A stretch of DNA of 64,000 bases from JADCCX01 sp031431475 (GTDB lineage: Bacteria > Pseudomonadota > Alphaproteobacteria > Rhizobiales > Beijerinckiaceae): positions 1 through 64,000 of the forward strand of contig JANPDL010000019.1 in assembly GCA_031431475.1 (NCBI GenBank). Direction: 5' to 3'. Within the stretch, counting starts at the first letter, position 1, and the number at the start of each line of letters is the position of its first letter. Under the pieces are notes generated by a model, which was given only the letters and a program-made list of their open reading frames with translations, did not search any database and was not told the origin of the DNA. Positions 52,930 to 62,312 of the stretch are shown one piece after another. The position numbers and the translations under genes are program-made.

Positions 52930-53649
52930 TCAGAATCGCGTTGTCAGGACTGTCAGCCATTCGGGCGACGCATCGACGAGAAAACTCTCAACTGTCTTGT
53001 CGAGACCGCTGAGCACGAGCGTGCCTGCTACCAGCAAAACGGCACCGAAGATCATTTTTCCCTTGCTGCCAGCGGCCAGCATCTTGTTGCGCCATCTCAT
53101 CAGCGCTTCTCGCGACAGTGAGCCCAGCAGCGCCAGCGGCAGGCCTGCGCCAATGCCGAAGACCAGCATGGTCAGCGCAACCTGACCCAGGTTTTCGCCC
53201 TTGGCGGCCAGAACCGAAGCCGCGCCAAGCGTTGGCCCGACGCAGGGACTCCACACTGCGCCAAGCAGCAGGCCGAGAGCGAACTGGCCACTGAGTCCAG
53301 AGGTCGAGAAACCACCGAAACGCTGCTCCACCCAGTTTCCGGCGGGACCACCGGCCGCAGCCAGCCGTATCGAGAATTGCGGCACCAACAACACGATGCC
53401 GATCAGCACCATCAGCACTGCTGCTGCGATGCGGAAGACATCTCCGGTAAGACCAACCGAGAATCCGACTGTGGCGATGAACATTCCGATGATCACGAAG
53501 GACACGGCCAGCCCTGTGGCGAGAGCCAATGGCCCCCGACGGTGCTCACCCGCCGCCGCACCCAGCACGATGGGCAGGATCGGGAGCACGCAAGGGCTGA
53601 GGCTGGAGAGAACGCCTGCGAGGGCGGCGAGGGCGAGCGTGGTCAGCAT
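52930..53649 (-). CDS. ccdA: Cytochrome c biogenesis protein CcdA (DsbD-like membrane domain)
   Basis: 239 residues with six membrane helices and the two redox cysteines in LSPCVLPILP (about residue 20) and SPCVGPTLG (about residue 138). CcdA carries reducing equivalents from cytosolic thioredoxin across the inner membrane to periplasmic thiol proteins. It lies 18 bases from a thioredoxin-fold gene on the same strand, its likely partner. No haem-handling genes are nearby, so the target need not be cytochrome c. Confidence 0.9.
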   Translation of the reverse strand: MLTTLALAALAGVLSSLSPCVLPILPIVLGAAAGEHRRGPLALATGLAVSFVIIGMFIATVGFSVGLTGDVFRIAAAVLMVLIGIVLLVPQFSIRLAAAGGPAGNWVEQRFGGFSTSGLSGQFALGLLLGAVWSPCVGPTLGAASVLAAKGENLGQVALTMLVFGIGAGLPLALLGSLSREALMRWRNKMLAAGSKGKMIFGAVLLVAGTLVLSGLDKTVESFLVDASPEWLTVLTTRF

Positions 53650-53667
53650 GATCGCTACTGTGTCTGA

Positions 53668-54069
53668 TCAGATCGCGGATTTGAAGAGCTTTTCGATGCC
53701 GGCAGCTGATGTATCGCCGGTCGTGCGGGTTATCTCCGCCTTTCCCTTGAATGCAATCAGCGTGCTCTGCTTGCTGACCTTGAGTGACTGCAGAGCATCT
53801 TTATGGGTGTCGAAGTCGATCTCGAAGAATGCAACATTCCGGTATTCAGGCTTGCTTTTCAGCGAGGCGAGGATAGGTGCCTGCGCCTTGCAAACCGGAC
53901 ACCAGGTGGCGCTGACTTCGACAATGATTGGCCTGCCAGCAGCCTGCGCGGCTTCGAAAGCGGCCTTTGTGAATTCGGTGCGTGCATCTGCGGACTGGAC
54001 GAAGGAAGGCACTGCAGCAAGGCTGGCAAAGCCGCAGAGGAGTAAACGGCGTGATGGCAAATTGGTCAT
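53668..54069 (-). CDS. Periplasmic thioredoxin-fold protein
   Basis: 133 residues. A signal peptide with an N-terminal SRRLLLCGF pattern (Tat-like twin Arg plus hydrophobic stretch, ending about FVQSADA) is followed by a thioredoxin domain with active site WCPVC. It is the upstream gene of the pair with ccdA and is the probable acceptor of electrons from CcdA. Targets are unknown. Confidence 0.87.
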   Translation of the reverse strand: MTNLPSRRLLLCGFASLAAVPSFVQSADARTEFTKAAFEAAQAAGRPIIVEVSATWCPVCKAQAPILASLKSKPEYRNVAFFEIDFDTHKDALQSLKVSKQSTLIAFKGKAEITRTTGDTSAAGIEKLFKSAI

Positions 54070-54224
54070 GGCAGAACTTTCAGTTGGATCGTTGATTATG
54101 TAAATGTAGCAGAATCAATTCCTCTACATTCGTCACGATGTGCGTGCTGTCCTTCACAAGCATGTCATCAGGATTTGACCTTCCAGCGCCAACGCTTCAA
54201 AGAAATGGCGCAAGAGAAACGCGC

Positions 54225-55313
54225 ATGTCCCACAATTCCTTCGGCCAGCTCTTCCGTTTCACCACCTTTGGCGAAAGTCACGGGCCTGCCATCGGTTGCG
54301 TGGTGGATGGTTGCCCGCCTGGCCTCCCGATGACGGCGGAGGATATCCAGCGCGATCTCGACCGTCGCCGGCCGGGGCAGAACCGTTTCACGACGCAGCG
54401 CCAGGAACCCGATCAGGTGCGGATTCTCTCCGGCGTGTTTCAAGATGACAGTGGCCAGCAGGTCACCACCGGCACTTCTATCGGCCTGCTGATCGAGAAC
54501 GTGGACCAGCGCTCGAAGGACTACGGCGACATCAAGGACCAGTACCGTCCGGGCCATGCCGACTACACCTACGACATGAAATACGGCATCCGCGATTATC
54601 GCGGCGGTGGGCGCTCATCGGCGCGCGAAACTGCGATGCGTGTGGCGGCAGGTGCGATCGCGCGCAAGGTGATCTCTGGTGTCACGATCCGCGCGGCTCT
54701 GGTGCAGATGGGGCCGGAGAAGATCGATCCCGTCAAGTGGGACTGGGATCAAGTCAGCCAGAACCCTTTCTTCTGCCCGGACAAGGACAAGGCGGCTTTC
54801 TTCGAGGGCTATCTCGATCGCATCCGCAAGGATGGTTCCTCGGTCGGGGCTGTCATCGAGGTGGTGGCGGAAGGCGTGCCGCCGGGCTGGGGTGCGCCGG
54901 TCTATGGCAAGCTCGACGCCGATATTGCCTCGGCCATGATGTCGATCAACGCGGTCAAGGGCGTCGAGATCGGTGCGGGCATGGGGGCGGCTGCGCTGAA
55001 AGGCGAGGAGAATGCCGACGAGATGCGGCTTGGTAATGATGGCTCAATTCGCTTCTCCAACAACAATGCTGGCGGTATTCTAGGCGGCATTTCCTCGGGT
55101 CAGCCCATCGTGGCGCGCTTTGCAGTCAAGCCGACGTCGTCGATCCTGACGCCGCGTGCCACCATCGACCGCTTCGGCAACGAGACCGATATCCTGACCA
55201 AGGGTCGGCATGATCCGTGCGTCGGTATTCGCGCCGTACCGGTAGCAGAGGCCATGATGGCGATCGTGCTCGCCGATCATTTCCTGCGTCACCGCGGGCA
55301 GACCGGACGTTAA
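54225..55313 (+). CDS. aroC: Chorismate synthase
   Basis: 362 residues from the ATG at 54225; the frame is open to 54138 but the extra 29 residues are not family-like. Signature GESHGPAIGCVVDG near residue 15, RRRPGQNRFTTQR and RGGGRSSARET are FMN/EPSP-binding motifs. It converts 5-enolpyruvylshikimate-3-phosphate to chorismate with reduced FMN, the last shared step of aromatic amino-acid synthesis. Confidence 0.95.
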   Translation: MSHNSFGQLFRFTTFGESHGPAIGCVVDGCPPGLPMTAEDIQRDLDRRRPGQNRFTTQRQEPDQVRILSGVFQDDSGQQVTTGTSIGLLIENVDQRSKDYGDIKDQYRPGHADYTYDMKYGIRDYRGGGRSSARETAMRVAAGAIARKVISGVTIRAALVQMGPEKIDPVKWDWDQVSQNPFFCPDKDKAAFFEGYLDRIRKDGSSVGAVIEVVAEGVPPGWGAPVYGKLDADIASAMMSINAVKGVEIGAGMGAAALKGEENADEMRLGNDGSIRFSNNNAGGILGGISSGQPIVARFAVKPTSSILTPRATIDRFGNETDILTKGRHDPCVGIRAVPVAEAMMAIVLADHFLRHRGQTGR

Positions 55314-55391
55314 ACCAACCCCTTCCTCTTTTTTTCCAGCCTGCTAAACAGCCCTCATTACGCGGTGTTGCATCGCACAAGGAGATGATCG

Positions 55392-56351
55392 ATGGCGGGT
55401 CTTGTCACGGTTTTCGGTGGCTCAGGGTTTGTCGGTCGTCACGTTGTCCGCGCGCTTGCAAAACAGGGCTGGCGTGTGAGGGTTGCCGTGCGCCGTCCGG
55501 ACCTTGCAGGCCATCTCCAGCCGATGGGCGGTGTGGGCCAGATCATGCCTTTGCAGGCCAACCTGCGTTATCCCGATTCCATCATGCGCGCCGTGCAGGG
55601 CGCTGATGCCGTCGTCAATCTCGTGGGCATTCTCTTTGAGAGTGGCCGCCAGAGCTTCGACAAGGTGCAGGCCGAAGGTCCGCGCGCCATCGCCATGGCC
55701 GCTGCGAAGTCAGGGATCGGCAATGTCGTGCATCTCTCCGCGATTGGCGCGGATGCGCAGTCTCCGGCGGCCTATGCACGCAGCAAGGCTGCGGGCGAGG
55801 CGGCTGTTTTGGAGCATGTGCCATCAACCATCATCATGCGGCCATCGATCGTCTTTGGACCCGAGGACAATTTCTTCAACCAGTTTGCGACGCTTGCCCG
55901 CTATCTGCCCGCATTGCCGCTGATTGGCGGTGGTGAGACGAAATTCCAGCCGGTTTTCGTCGGTGACGTGGCGCAAGCTGTTGCGCTGGCCCTGGCGGGC
56001 AAGGCGAAACCCGGCACGGTCTACGAACTGGGCGGACCCGATGTGCGAAGCTTCCGGCAGATTCTCGAGTATATTCTGGCGGAAACGGGCCGGAAGCGTC
56101 CCTTGGTACCCATTCCATTCCCGATCGCAGAATTGCAGGGCAGGATTTTGGGTCTCTTGCCCAAGCCACTGCTGACGCGGGATCAAGTGCTGATGCTCAA
56201 GAACGACAATGTCGTATCTCAAGCAGCGATGCATGAGGGCCGTACGCTGGAAGGCCTCGGGATCAAGCCTGACTCTGTGGAAGCCATCGTGCCGTCTTAT
56301 CTTTATCGCTTCAGGGCTGCCGGCCAGTTTGAGCGCGAGAAGTCGGCCTGA
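55392..56351 (+). CDS. NDUFA9-like NAD(P)-binding protein (atypical SDR)
   Basis: 319 residues. The Rossmann motif GGSGFVGRHVVRAL starts at about residue 10; IVPSYLYRF near the end and NVVHLSAIGAD match bacterial homologues of the mitochondrial complex-I accessory subunit NDUFA9. Such proteins are common in alphaproteobacteria; whether this one binds complex I is not known. Precedes the amine-oxidase-like gene by 11 bases. Confidence 0.85.
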   Translation: MAGLVTVFGGSGFVGRHVVRALAKQGWRVRVAVRRPDLAGHLQPMGGVGQIMPLQANLRYPDSIMRAVQGADAVVNLVGILFESGRQSFDKVQAEGPRAIAMAAAKSGIGNVVHLSAIGADAQSPAAYARSKAAGEAAVLEHVPSTIIMRPSIVFGPEDNFFNQFATLARYLPALPLIGGGETKFQPVFVGDVAQAVALALAGKAKPGTVYELGGPDVRSFRQILEYILAETGRKRPLVPIPFPIAELQGRILGLLPKPLLTRDQVLMLKNDNVVSQAAMHEGRTLEGLGIKPDSVEAIVPSYLYRFRAAGQFEREKSA

Positions 56352-56362
56352 AAGCTATTTCC

Positions 56363-57682
56363 ATGTCCAATGCTGATGTCGTCATCGTTGGAGCCGGACC
56401 AGCCGGTCTTGCTGCCGCGCTGACGCTGCGTGACAGCGGTCTCACGGTCATTCATGTGGAAGCGCGCGACCGTATCGGCGGCCGCACATGGACCACCGCT
56501 ATCGGTCGCCACACGGGCATCGATATCGGCGCGCACTGGTTGCATGCCCGCAAGGCGAACCCGCTGGCGAAAGAGGCCAAGCGGCGCGGCATCGCCCTCC
56601 ATTCTGCTGACAAATGGCCAATGGTCATCGATGGCGACGAGATTCTGGGGACCTGGGGCCAGATGAAGCTCTGGCGGGCCTGGCGAAAGATCGACCGGGG
56701 CATTGTACGCCTCGCGGATGATCAGCCGGGGTCTGCTGCCGATCTCGCAGTGGACCGCAACAGTCGCTGGCAGGTCCTGGCCGGCGAATTGCACGGCACG
56801 CATGCCTGTGGAACGGCGCTTGGAAATGTCAGCGTCGAAGATTTCTCGAACGCGATCGACAGTGAAGATCGCTTTGTGGACGGCGGGTTCGGTGCGCTTG
56901 TGGCGGCTGCGGGTGCTGATGCCACGCCAAAGCTTGGTGTTGTGGTCCGGCGCATCCGGCAGGTCGCCGGAGGTGTCACGGTCGATACCTCTGCTGGCGA
57001 GATTGCAGCCCGCTCGGTGCTGATGACGGTTCCAACCACGCTGATTGTCAACGGCTCCATCGCGTTCGATCCGGGCCTGCCGGAATCGCATCTGGAAGCC
57101 GCGCATGACCTGCCGCACGGAGCCTACGAGCGGCTTGTCTTCACCCTGGGGGATGATCCCTTTTCCGAGGAACGCGATCGGGCTGTAATTCTTTTGAACG
57201 ATAAGAACCGGTCGCTCTATATGCAGGTTGGTGCTGCGGGGCGCGGCGTGCATTTCGCTGATTTCGGTGGTGATGAAGCGCGGGAGCTCGCGGCGCAGGG
57301 AACGGCGGCCATGGCTGATGTCGTCGAGGACTGGCTCGACCTTCAGGTGGGCTCTGCTGCGGCGAAGAGCCTGAAACCAATGCTTGCCAGCCGCTGGAGT
57401 GCCGATCCGCTGGCGCTGGGGGGCTGGTCCGTCGCACGTCCGGGCAAGGCGCTGGTTCGGATGATGCTGCGTGCGCCGGTGGCCCAGCGCATCTGGTTCG
57501 CGGGCGAGGCGACCAGCGTCGAGCAATGGGGGACAGTGGGTGGTGCCTGGCTGGAAGGCATGCGCGCCGCCACGGAAATCCGCCAGTTTCTAACAAGGGC
57601 TTGCCGATTGCCGTCGGTTGCGGAATTGTCCGGTTGGACGGGCCGACAGGTTGCCAGGGTCCGGCCACGCAACCTGACCTGA
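56363..57682 (+). CDS. FAD-dependent amine-oxidase-like flavoprotein
   Basis: 439 residues. A Rossmann GAGPAGLAAALTLRDSG at the N-terminus and RIGGRTWT (the GG-doublet) identify the flavin monoamine oxidase family; the C-terminal FAGEATSVEQWGTVGGAWLEG is the second FAD-binding motif. Substrate and product are unknown. It lies between the NDUFA9-like gene and glk with short gaps (11 and 7 bases), so one transcript is likely. Confidence 0.87.
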   Translation: MSNADVVIVGAGPAGLAAALTLRDSGLTVIHVEARDRIGGRTWTTAIGRHTGIDIGAHWLHARKANPLAKEAKRRGIALHSADKWPMVIDGDEILGTWGQMKLWRAWRKIDRGIVRLADDQPGSAADLAVDRNSRWQVLAGELHGTHACGTALGNVSVEDFSNAIDSEDRFVDGGFGALVAAAGADATPKLGVVVRRIRQVAGGVTVDTSAGEIAARSVLMTVPTTLIVNGSIAFDPGLPESHLEAAHDLPHGAYERLVFTLGDDPFSEERDRAVILLNDKNRSLYMQVGAAGRGVHFADFGGDEARELAAQGTAAMADVVEDWLDLQVGSAAAKSLKPMLASRWSADPLALGGWSVARPGKALVRMMLRAPVAQRIWFAGEATSVEQWGTVGGAWLEGMRAATEIRQFLTRACRLPSVAELSGWTGRQVARVRPRNLT

Positions 57683-57689
57683 GCTCGTC

Positions 57690-58706
57690 ATGACACTTTT
57701 CCCCTATCCCTGTCTCCTAGCTGATGTCGGTGGCACCAATGCGCGGTTTGCGATGGTCGAGACGCCGGGCGGCCGAATGTTGCCGATGCTGCGACTGGAG
57801 AGCGGGGCCGAGGCGGATTTCGCCGTGACCGTGCGTCGCGCGCTTGAAACAGGCGGATTTCCTGCGCCAAGATCCTTCCTGCTTGCGGTCGCGGGTCCCG
57901 TACATGACAGGCGGGCGGTGCTCACCAACGCTGCAACCAGCAGGGGTGCACTGGTGATCGATGGTCCGACGCTGGCGGAGAAGCTCGGGCTTGATCAGGG
58001 ATTTCTGCTGAATGACTTCGAGGCTTTGTGCCTCGCTCTGCCGTTTCTTGGAGCCGACGGATTGATGTGCCTTGGCCCTGGCGAAGCGGTCCCCGGCGGA
58101 GCCATGGCTGTGGTGGGACCCGGAACGGGGCTCGGCGTGGGCGCGTTGCTGCGGCATGGGGCTGTGTGGCTGCCGGTGGCGAGCGAGGGCGGACATGTCG
58201 GACTTGGACCCGAAAGCGTGGAGGACATGAAGCTCTGGCCGTATTTGGGCGAAGCCTTGATTTCGGGGGAGGATTTGCTGTCGGGGCGCGGGTTGACTCG
58301 TCTCTATCGCGCTGTTGCGGGCATGCGCTCATCTGTGGTTCTCGACGATGCACCCGCTGCCATAACCCAACGGGCGCTTGGGGGGCAGGACAGGCTCGCG
58401 ATCGAGACAATAGAGCTGTTTTTCCGGCTGCTGGCGCGATTCGCAGGTGACACGGCCCTAGTATTTGGTGCCACGGGCGGGATTTTTATCGGCGGTGGCA
58501 TTGCTCCGCGCCTCAGGGCGTGGAATTGGCTGACTTCAGGCGCTTTTGCCGCTGCGACCCGACATCGTGGGCGCGCCAGCGGCTATCTCGAGGATATTCC
58601 GATCTACCTCATCACCGCGCCGGATGCAGCTTTGCAGGGGCTTGCGGCAGTCGCGGCTCATCCGCACGGCTTTGCTCTGAATTTCGATCAACGCTGCTGG
58701 CGGTGA
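57690..58706 (+). CDS. glk: Glucokinase (ROK-unrelated, Glk family)
   Basis: 338 residues. The ATP-binding start ADVGGTNARFAMVE, phosphate loop GPGTGLGVGALL and GGHVGLGPES glucose-binding His-containing loop match bacterial Glk. It phosphorylates glucose to glucose 6-phosphate with ATP in the cytosol. Last gene of the NDUFA9-MAO-glk run; convergent with ptsN, 4 bases apart. Confidence 0.92.
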   Translation: MTLFPYPCLLADVGGTNARFAMVETPGGRMLPMLRLESGAEADFAVTVRRALETGGFPAPRSFLLAVAGPVHDRRAVLTNAATSRGALVIDGPTLAEKLGLDQGFLLNDFEALCLALPFLGADGLMCLGPGEAVPGGAMAVVGPGTGLGVGALLRHGAVWLPVASEGGHVGLGPESVEDMKLWPYLGEALISGEDLLSGRGLTRLYRAVAGMRSSVVLDDAPAAITQRALGGQDRLAIETIELFFRLLARFAGDTALVFGATGGIFIGGGIAPRLRAWNWLTSGAFAAATRHRGRASGYLEDIPIYLITAPDAALQGLAAVAAHPHGFALNFDQRCWR

Positions 58707-58710
58707 AGGA

Positions 58711-59178
58711 TCACGCGGCTTTCGATGTCTCGGCCGTCTGCGTCAGCAAGGCGTGGATGACGTCCCCATCCTTCGAGGCCCGTAGCTTGGCGGTGATCGA
58801 TGGGCTCCGCAGAACGCGCGCTACCTTGGACAGGCCTTTGAGGTGGTCTGCGCCAGCTCCTTCCGGTGCCATCAGCACGAAGACCAGATCGACCGGCTCA
58901 CCATCCAGCGCATCAAAGGCTATGGGTTTCTCGACCCGCGCGAACAGGCCGACCAGCTTGTCCAGTCCTTCGAACTTGCTGTGCGGTATGGCGATGCCGC
59001 CACCAATGCCGGTCGAACCCAGACGCTCACGCTGCAACAAAGCATCGAATATCAAGCGGGACGGGAGTTTTGTGATGATGCTGGCTTGATCGGCAATGGC
59101 TTCCAGCAGCATCTTTTTCGATGTCACCCGCAGCGCAGGCAGAACGCCCTCTCGCGGCAAAATATCGGTCAGTGGCAT
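58711..59178 (-). CDS. ptsN: PTS system nitrogen-regulatory IIA protein PtsN
   Basis: 155 residues from the ATG at 59178, the usual family length. The phosphorylated His is in GIAIPHSKFEG near residue 66, with LVGLFARVEKPI and VFVLMAPEGAG following. PtsN (EIIA-Ntr) is phosphorylated by the PTS-Ntr chain and affects potassium transport and nitrogen and stress regulation. Lies after hpf in the rpoN-hpf-ptsN block. Confidence 0.93.
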   Translation of the reverse strand: MPLTDILPREGVLPALRVTSKKMLLEAIADQASIITKLPSRLIFDALLQRERLGSTGIGGGIAIPHSKFEGLDKLVGLFARVEKPIAFDALDGEPVDLVFVLMAPEGAGADHLKGLSKVARVLRSPSITAKLRASKDGDVIHALLTQTAETSKAA

Positions 59179-59260
59179 TGTCTGGTTGCCCTTCACGTGC
59201 GGCTTGCCCGGAATGTTCGAGGCAAGAACCACACCATGTCCCCGGTGTTATTGTTGTGTT

Positions 59261-59866
59261 TCAGGTGCGGCGTTCATCGACATCAATCCAGCCGATCGAA
59301 CCATCAGATCTTTCGTGCAGAATATTGACGCGATCCGTACCCCCGTTGCGGAACACGTAACTGGAAAGTTTGCCCATCTCCATACGATCAATTGCGTCCT
59401 GGAGAGTTATCTTTTCAAGACGATCCACCCGTTCAGCGACAATCGGCTTTGCGGCTTCGCCCATATCATTCTTTTCAACCGGTTCAATTGTCATTTCCGA
59501 AGCGAAGACTTCGTTCTCCACTGCTTCGTTTGATCCGTCATTGATATGGTTGCCGTTGGAATGTGCTGTGCGCTTGCGCTTGTCGCGGCGCATCTGTTTG
59601 CCAATCCGCTCGACGATCTGGCTGACGCTGGAATAGGCATCATGAGCCATGCCGGACACGCGCATCACCGCGCCTGTGTCAAGATGGACCGTGCAATCCG
59701 CACGGAAGCCGGTGCCTTCCTTTTCGACCGTGACCCTGCTGCGAAAGCCACCGTCAAAATATTTCACCACCGCATCGTGAACCCGTTCCTCCGCCTGACC
59801 TCGCAGGCTTGCACCGATATCAAGATTCTTACCGGAGACACGGACGTCTGACGCGCGTTGAAGCAT
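59261..59866 (-). CDS. hpf: Long-form ribosome hibernation-promoting factor
   Basis: 201 residues with an N-terminal S30AE domain (start QRASDVRVSGKNLDI) and a C-terminal domain ending HERSDGSIGWIDVDE, the long form that dimerises 70S ribosomes into 100S particles. The middle linker (about residues 110-145) is charged. Lies between rpoN and ptsN on the same strand, its usual place. Confidence 0.93.
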   Translation of the reverse strand: MLQRASDVRVSGKNLDIGASLRGQAEERVHDAVVKYFDGGFRSRVTVEKEGTGFRADCTVHLDTGAVMRVSGMAHDAYSSVSQIVERIGKQMRRDKRKRTAHSNGNHINDGSNEAVENEVFASEMTIEPVEKNDMGEAAKPIVAERVDRLEKITLQDAIDRMEMGKLSSYVFRNGGTDRVNILHERSDGSIGWIDVDERRT

Positions 59867-59954
59867 GGGCTTCCTCCTTCGCCTGTTGGTGCCAAGCGGC
59901 CCGCGAACCGAAGCAGCTAGGGCAAGATAAGGGTATGAGCCGATTGTGGCAGTG

Positions 59955-61493
59955 TCAACGCGAGGTCAGCGCCTTCTTTTCCCGACGGCGCAAAGCCGAA
60001 GAGGGAATGCGCATGGCCTCGCGGTACTTCGCGACGGTTCGCCGTGCGATATCAACGCCTTGCCTTTTCAGCGCCGTGACCAGCGCGTCATCGGACAGGA
60101 CTTCGGAGGAGCTTTCTCCCTCTATCAATTGTTTGATCCGGTGGCGAACTGCCTCGGCGGAATGGGCTTCTTCACCCGCAGCGCCCGCAATAGCAGCGGT
60201 GAAAAAGTATTTCATCTCGAAATTGCCGCGCGGAGTCGCCATGTGCTTGTTTGAGGTAACGCGGGAAATTGTTGATTCGTGCAGGCTCACGGCCTCGGCG
60301 ATGGTCTTGAGATTGAGTGGTCTCAAGTGCTGGACGCCGTAAAGAAAGAAAGAATCCTGCTGCCGCACGATCTCGCTCGCCACCTTCAGGATGGTCTTTG
60401 CCCGCTGTTCAAGGCTGCGGGTCAACCAGTTCGCCGTCGCCCAGGCCTCGTCGATGAAGCTCTTGCCTGCCGGGTCCTTGGTGCGTGACACACGGGCATA
60501 ATAGCTCTTGTTGGCGATGACGCGGGGCAGGGCGTCGCTGTTGAGTTCCACCGCCCAGCTGCCATCTGGCGCAGCGCGGATAAAAACATCCGGGATCACG
60601 CTCTGTACAGGATCGCTGCCGAAAATAAGCCCTGGCTTGGGATCGAGACGGCGAATCTCGCCCACCATATCGGCGAGATCCTCCTCATCGACGCGGCAGA
60701 GACGCCGGAGCTGCTGGTAGTCGCGCTTCGCCAGCAGATCGAGGTTGCCGATCAGCGTGGCCATGGCTGGATCGAATCGATCCTGTTCCTTGAGTTGCAG
60801 GGCCAGGCATTCCGCCAGATTGCGCGCGCCAACGCCCGTCGGCTCGCATTGCTGCACCACGGCGAGCACGCTTTCCGCATCCTCGATATCAGCACCCAGA
60901 CGCTCCGCGATGTCTTGAACCGGCTCGGTGAGATAGCCCGTGTCGTCGATGCTCTCGATCAGGGCCATGGCGATACCGCGGTCACCGCTGGTCGAGAGCA
61001 GGGGCAGTGTCTGGTTCTCGAGGTGGTCATGCAGCGACAGGCCTGCCGCCGCAAAGCTGTCAAAGCCTGTGCCATCGTCGTCGAAAGAGCCACCTTTCGT
61101 ACTGCGACTGCCGCCATCGAGCGATGGCAGGCTCGGCCCCTCGTGCTGAGCTGATTTTGGTGCAGCTGGCACCGAAGCATCATCCGGGAAGGCATTGCTG
61201 AGATCGGTGCCGATATCGCCTTCGATCGCGGAGCGATCCGTGCGCAACTCATCGCTGGCCCAATCGCCTTCGATCTGCATTGCAGGAGTATCGCTGCCGG
61301 TTTCAGGTGCGACTAGGGGCGCATCATCGGGATTGTCGCGACGCTCCAGCAACGGGTTGCGCTCCAGTTCCGCTTCGACATAGCTCGCAAGTTCCACCGT
61401 CGACAGTTGCAGCAGCTTGATCGCCTGCAGGAGCTGCGGCGTCATGACCAGCGATTGCGTCTGGCGAAATTCGAGGCGTGGACCGAAGGCCAT
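59955..61493 (-). CDS. rpoN: RNA polymerase sigma-54 factor
   Basis: 512 residues. The N-terminal activator-interaction region (LEFRQTQSLVMTPQLLQAIKLLQ, in part) starts at about residue 7, followed by the core-binding region, a helix-turn-helix, and the RpoN box ARRTVAKYRE near the C-terminus, which contacts the -24 element. It directs transcription from -24/-12 promoters with enhancer-binding activators. lptB, often found upstream, is absent here. Confidence 0.95.
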   Translation of the reverse strand: MAFGPRLEFRQTQSLVMTPQLLQAIKLLQLSTVELASYVEAELERNPLLERRDNPDDAPLVAPETGSDTPAMQIEGDWASDELRTDRSAIEGDIGTDLSNAFPDDASVPAAPKSAQHEGPSLPSLDGGSRSTKGGSFDDDGTGFDSFAAAGLSLHDHLENQTLPLLSTSGDRGIAMALIESIDDTGYLTEPVQDIAERLGADIEDAESVLAVVQQCEPTGVGARNLAECLALQLKEQDRFDPAMATLIGNLDLLAKRDYQQLRRLCRVDEEDLADMVGEIRRLDPKPGLIFGSDPVQSVIPDVFIRAAPDGSWAVELNSDALPRVIANKSYYARVSRTKDPAGKSFIDEAWATANWLTRSLEQRAKTILKVASEIVRQQDSFFLYGVQHLRPLNLKTIAEAVSLHESTISRVTSNKHMATPRGNFEMKYFFTAAIAGAAGEEAHSAEAVRHRIKQLIEGESSSEVLSDDALVTALKRQGVDIARRTVAKYREAMRIPSSALRRREKKALTSR

Positions 61494-61691
61494 GAAGCCG
61501 GGGATATCCCTGTTCGCTCAATTATGAAACAAACCGCGAATAATTACGGCATGTTCCTTGCTTGTAGGTAAATGCGACGTGAAGCAAGGCCTTCAAGACG
61601 AATTTGTACGTGCGGGTACACGGTGACAAGCGTTCAGAAGATCGATATGGGATGTTTCCGCTGGGAACCCTGCGTGAGGAGCTGTCACAGT

Positions 61692-62312
61692 TTGCTTGAT
61701 CCCGCCCGCCGTCCTTTCGCGCCCCGCAAAGCCAAGAAAAAAGATATCGACCTCGAAGACGAGGCCCGGTTCTTGAAATCATGGTTGGAAAATCCCCTGA
61801 AAACCGGTGCGGTCGCGCCTTCGGGCAAGGCACTAGCGGCCAAGATGGCGGCGAGTATCGACCCAATAGTGCCTGGGCCCATCGTCGAGTTGGGGCCAGG
61901 AACCGGACCGGTTACGCAGGCGCTTCTCGCCCGTGGAATCGCGCCGGAGCGGCTCTATTTGGTGGAGTATAGCGCAGATTTTGCCAAATTACTGCGCCAG
62001 CGGTTTCCAGGCGTCAATGTCATTCAGGGCGACGCCTATGCGCTTGCGGCGACCCTTGCTGTGCATATCCACGAACCAATAGCGGCGATTGTCTCCAGCC
62101 TGCCTCTTCTGACGCGTCCGGACAAACAACGCGTGGCCCTTTTGCAGGCCGCATTCAATCTTATGCTGCCAGGCAGCCCCTTCGTGCAGTTCACCTATAT
62201 GAACCCGTCGCCGGTGCCGCTGGCCGATGATTTCGAGGCAACTGTTTCCCGCCGGGTGTGGAAAAATCTTCCACCGGCGCGGGTATGGACCTACAGGCGG
62301 CCCACCGTCTAA
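61692..62312 (+). CDS. pmtA: Phospholipid N-methyltransferase, PmtA-like
   Basis: About 206 residues from a TTG at 61692 that has GAGGAG ten bases upstream; the frame is open to 61572 and ATG at 61647 is another candidate. The SAM motif is VELGPGTGPVTQALL, preceded by ENPLKTGAVAPSG, and the C-terminal FVQFTYMNPSPVP and NLPPARVWTYRRP fit rhizobial PmtA enzymes that methylate phosphatidylethanolamine to phosphatidylcholine. The gene's last four bases overlap the end of olsB on the other strand. Confidence 0.78.
   Translation: MLDPARRPFAPRKAKKKDIDLEDEARFLKSWLENPLKTGAVAPSGKALAAKMAASIDPIVPGPIVELGPGTGPVTQALLARGIAPERLYLVEYSADFAKLLRQRFPGVNVIQGDAYALAATLAVHIHEPIAAIVSSLPLLTRPDKQRVALLQAAFNLMLPGSPFVQFTYMNPSPVPLADDFEATVSRRVWKNLPPARVWTYRRPTV

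Noticed and set aside
53201..54103. Plus-strand open frame of 300 codons
   Set aside because: Antisense to ccdA and the thioredoxin gene; Ala/Arg/Ser-rich shadow.
56303..57526. Minus-strand open frame of 407 codons
   Set aside because: Shadow of the amine-oxidase-like flavoprotein, whose FAD motifs at both ends are intact.
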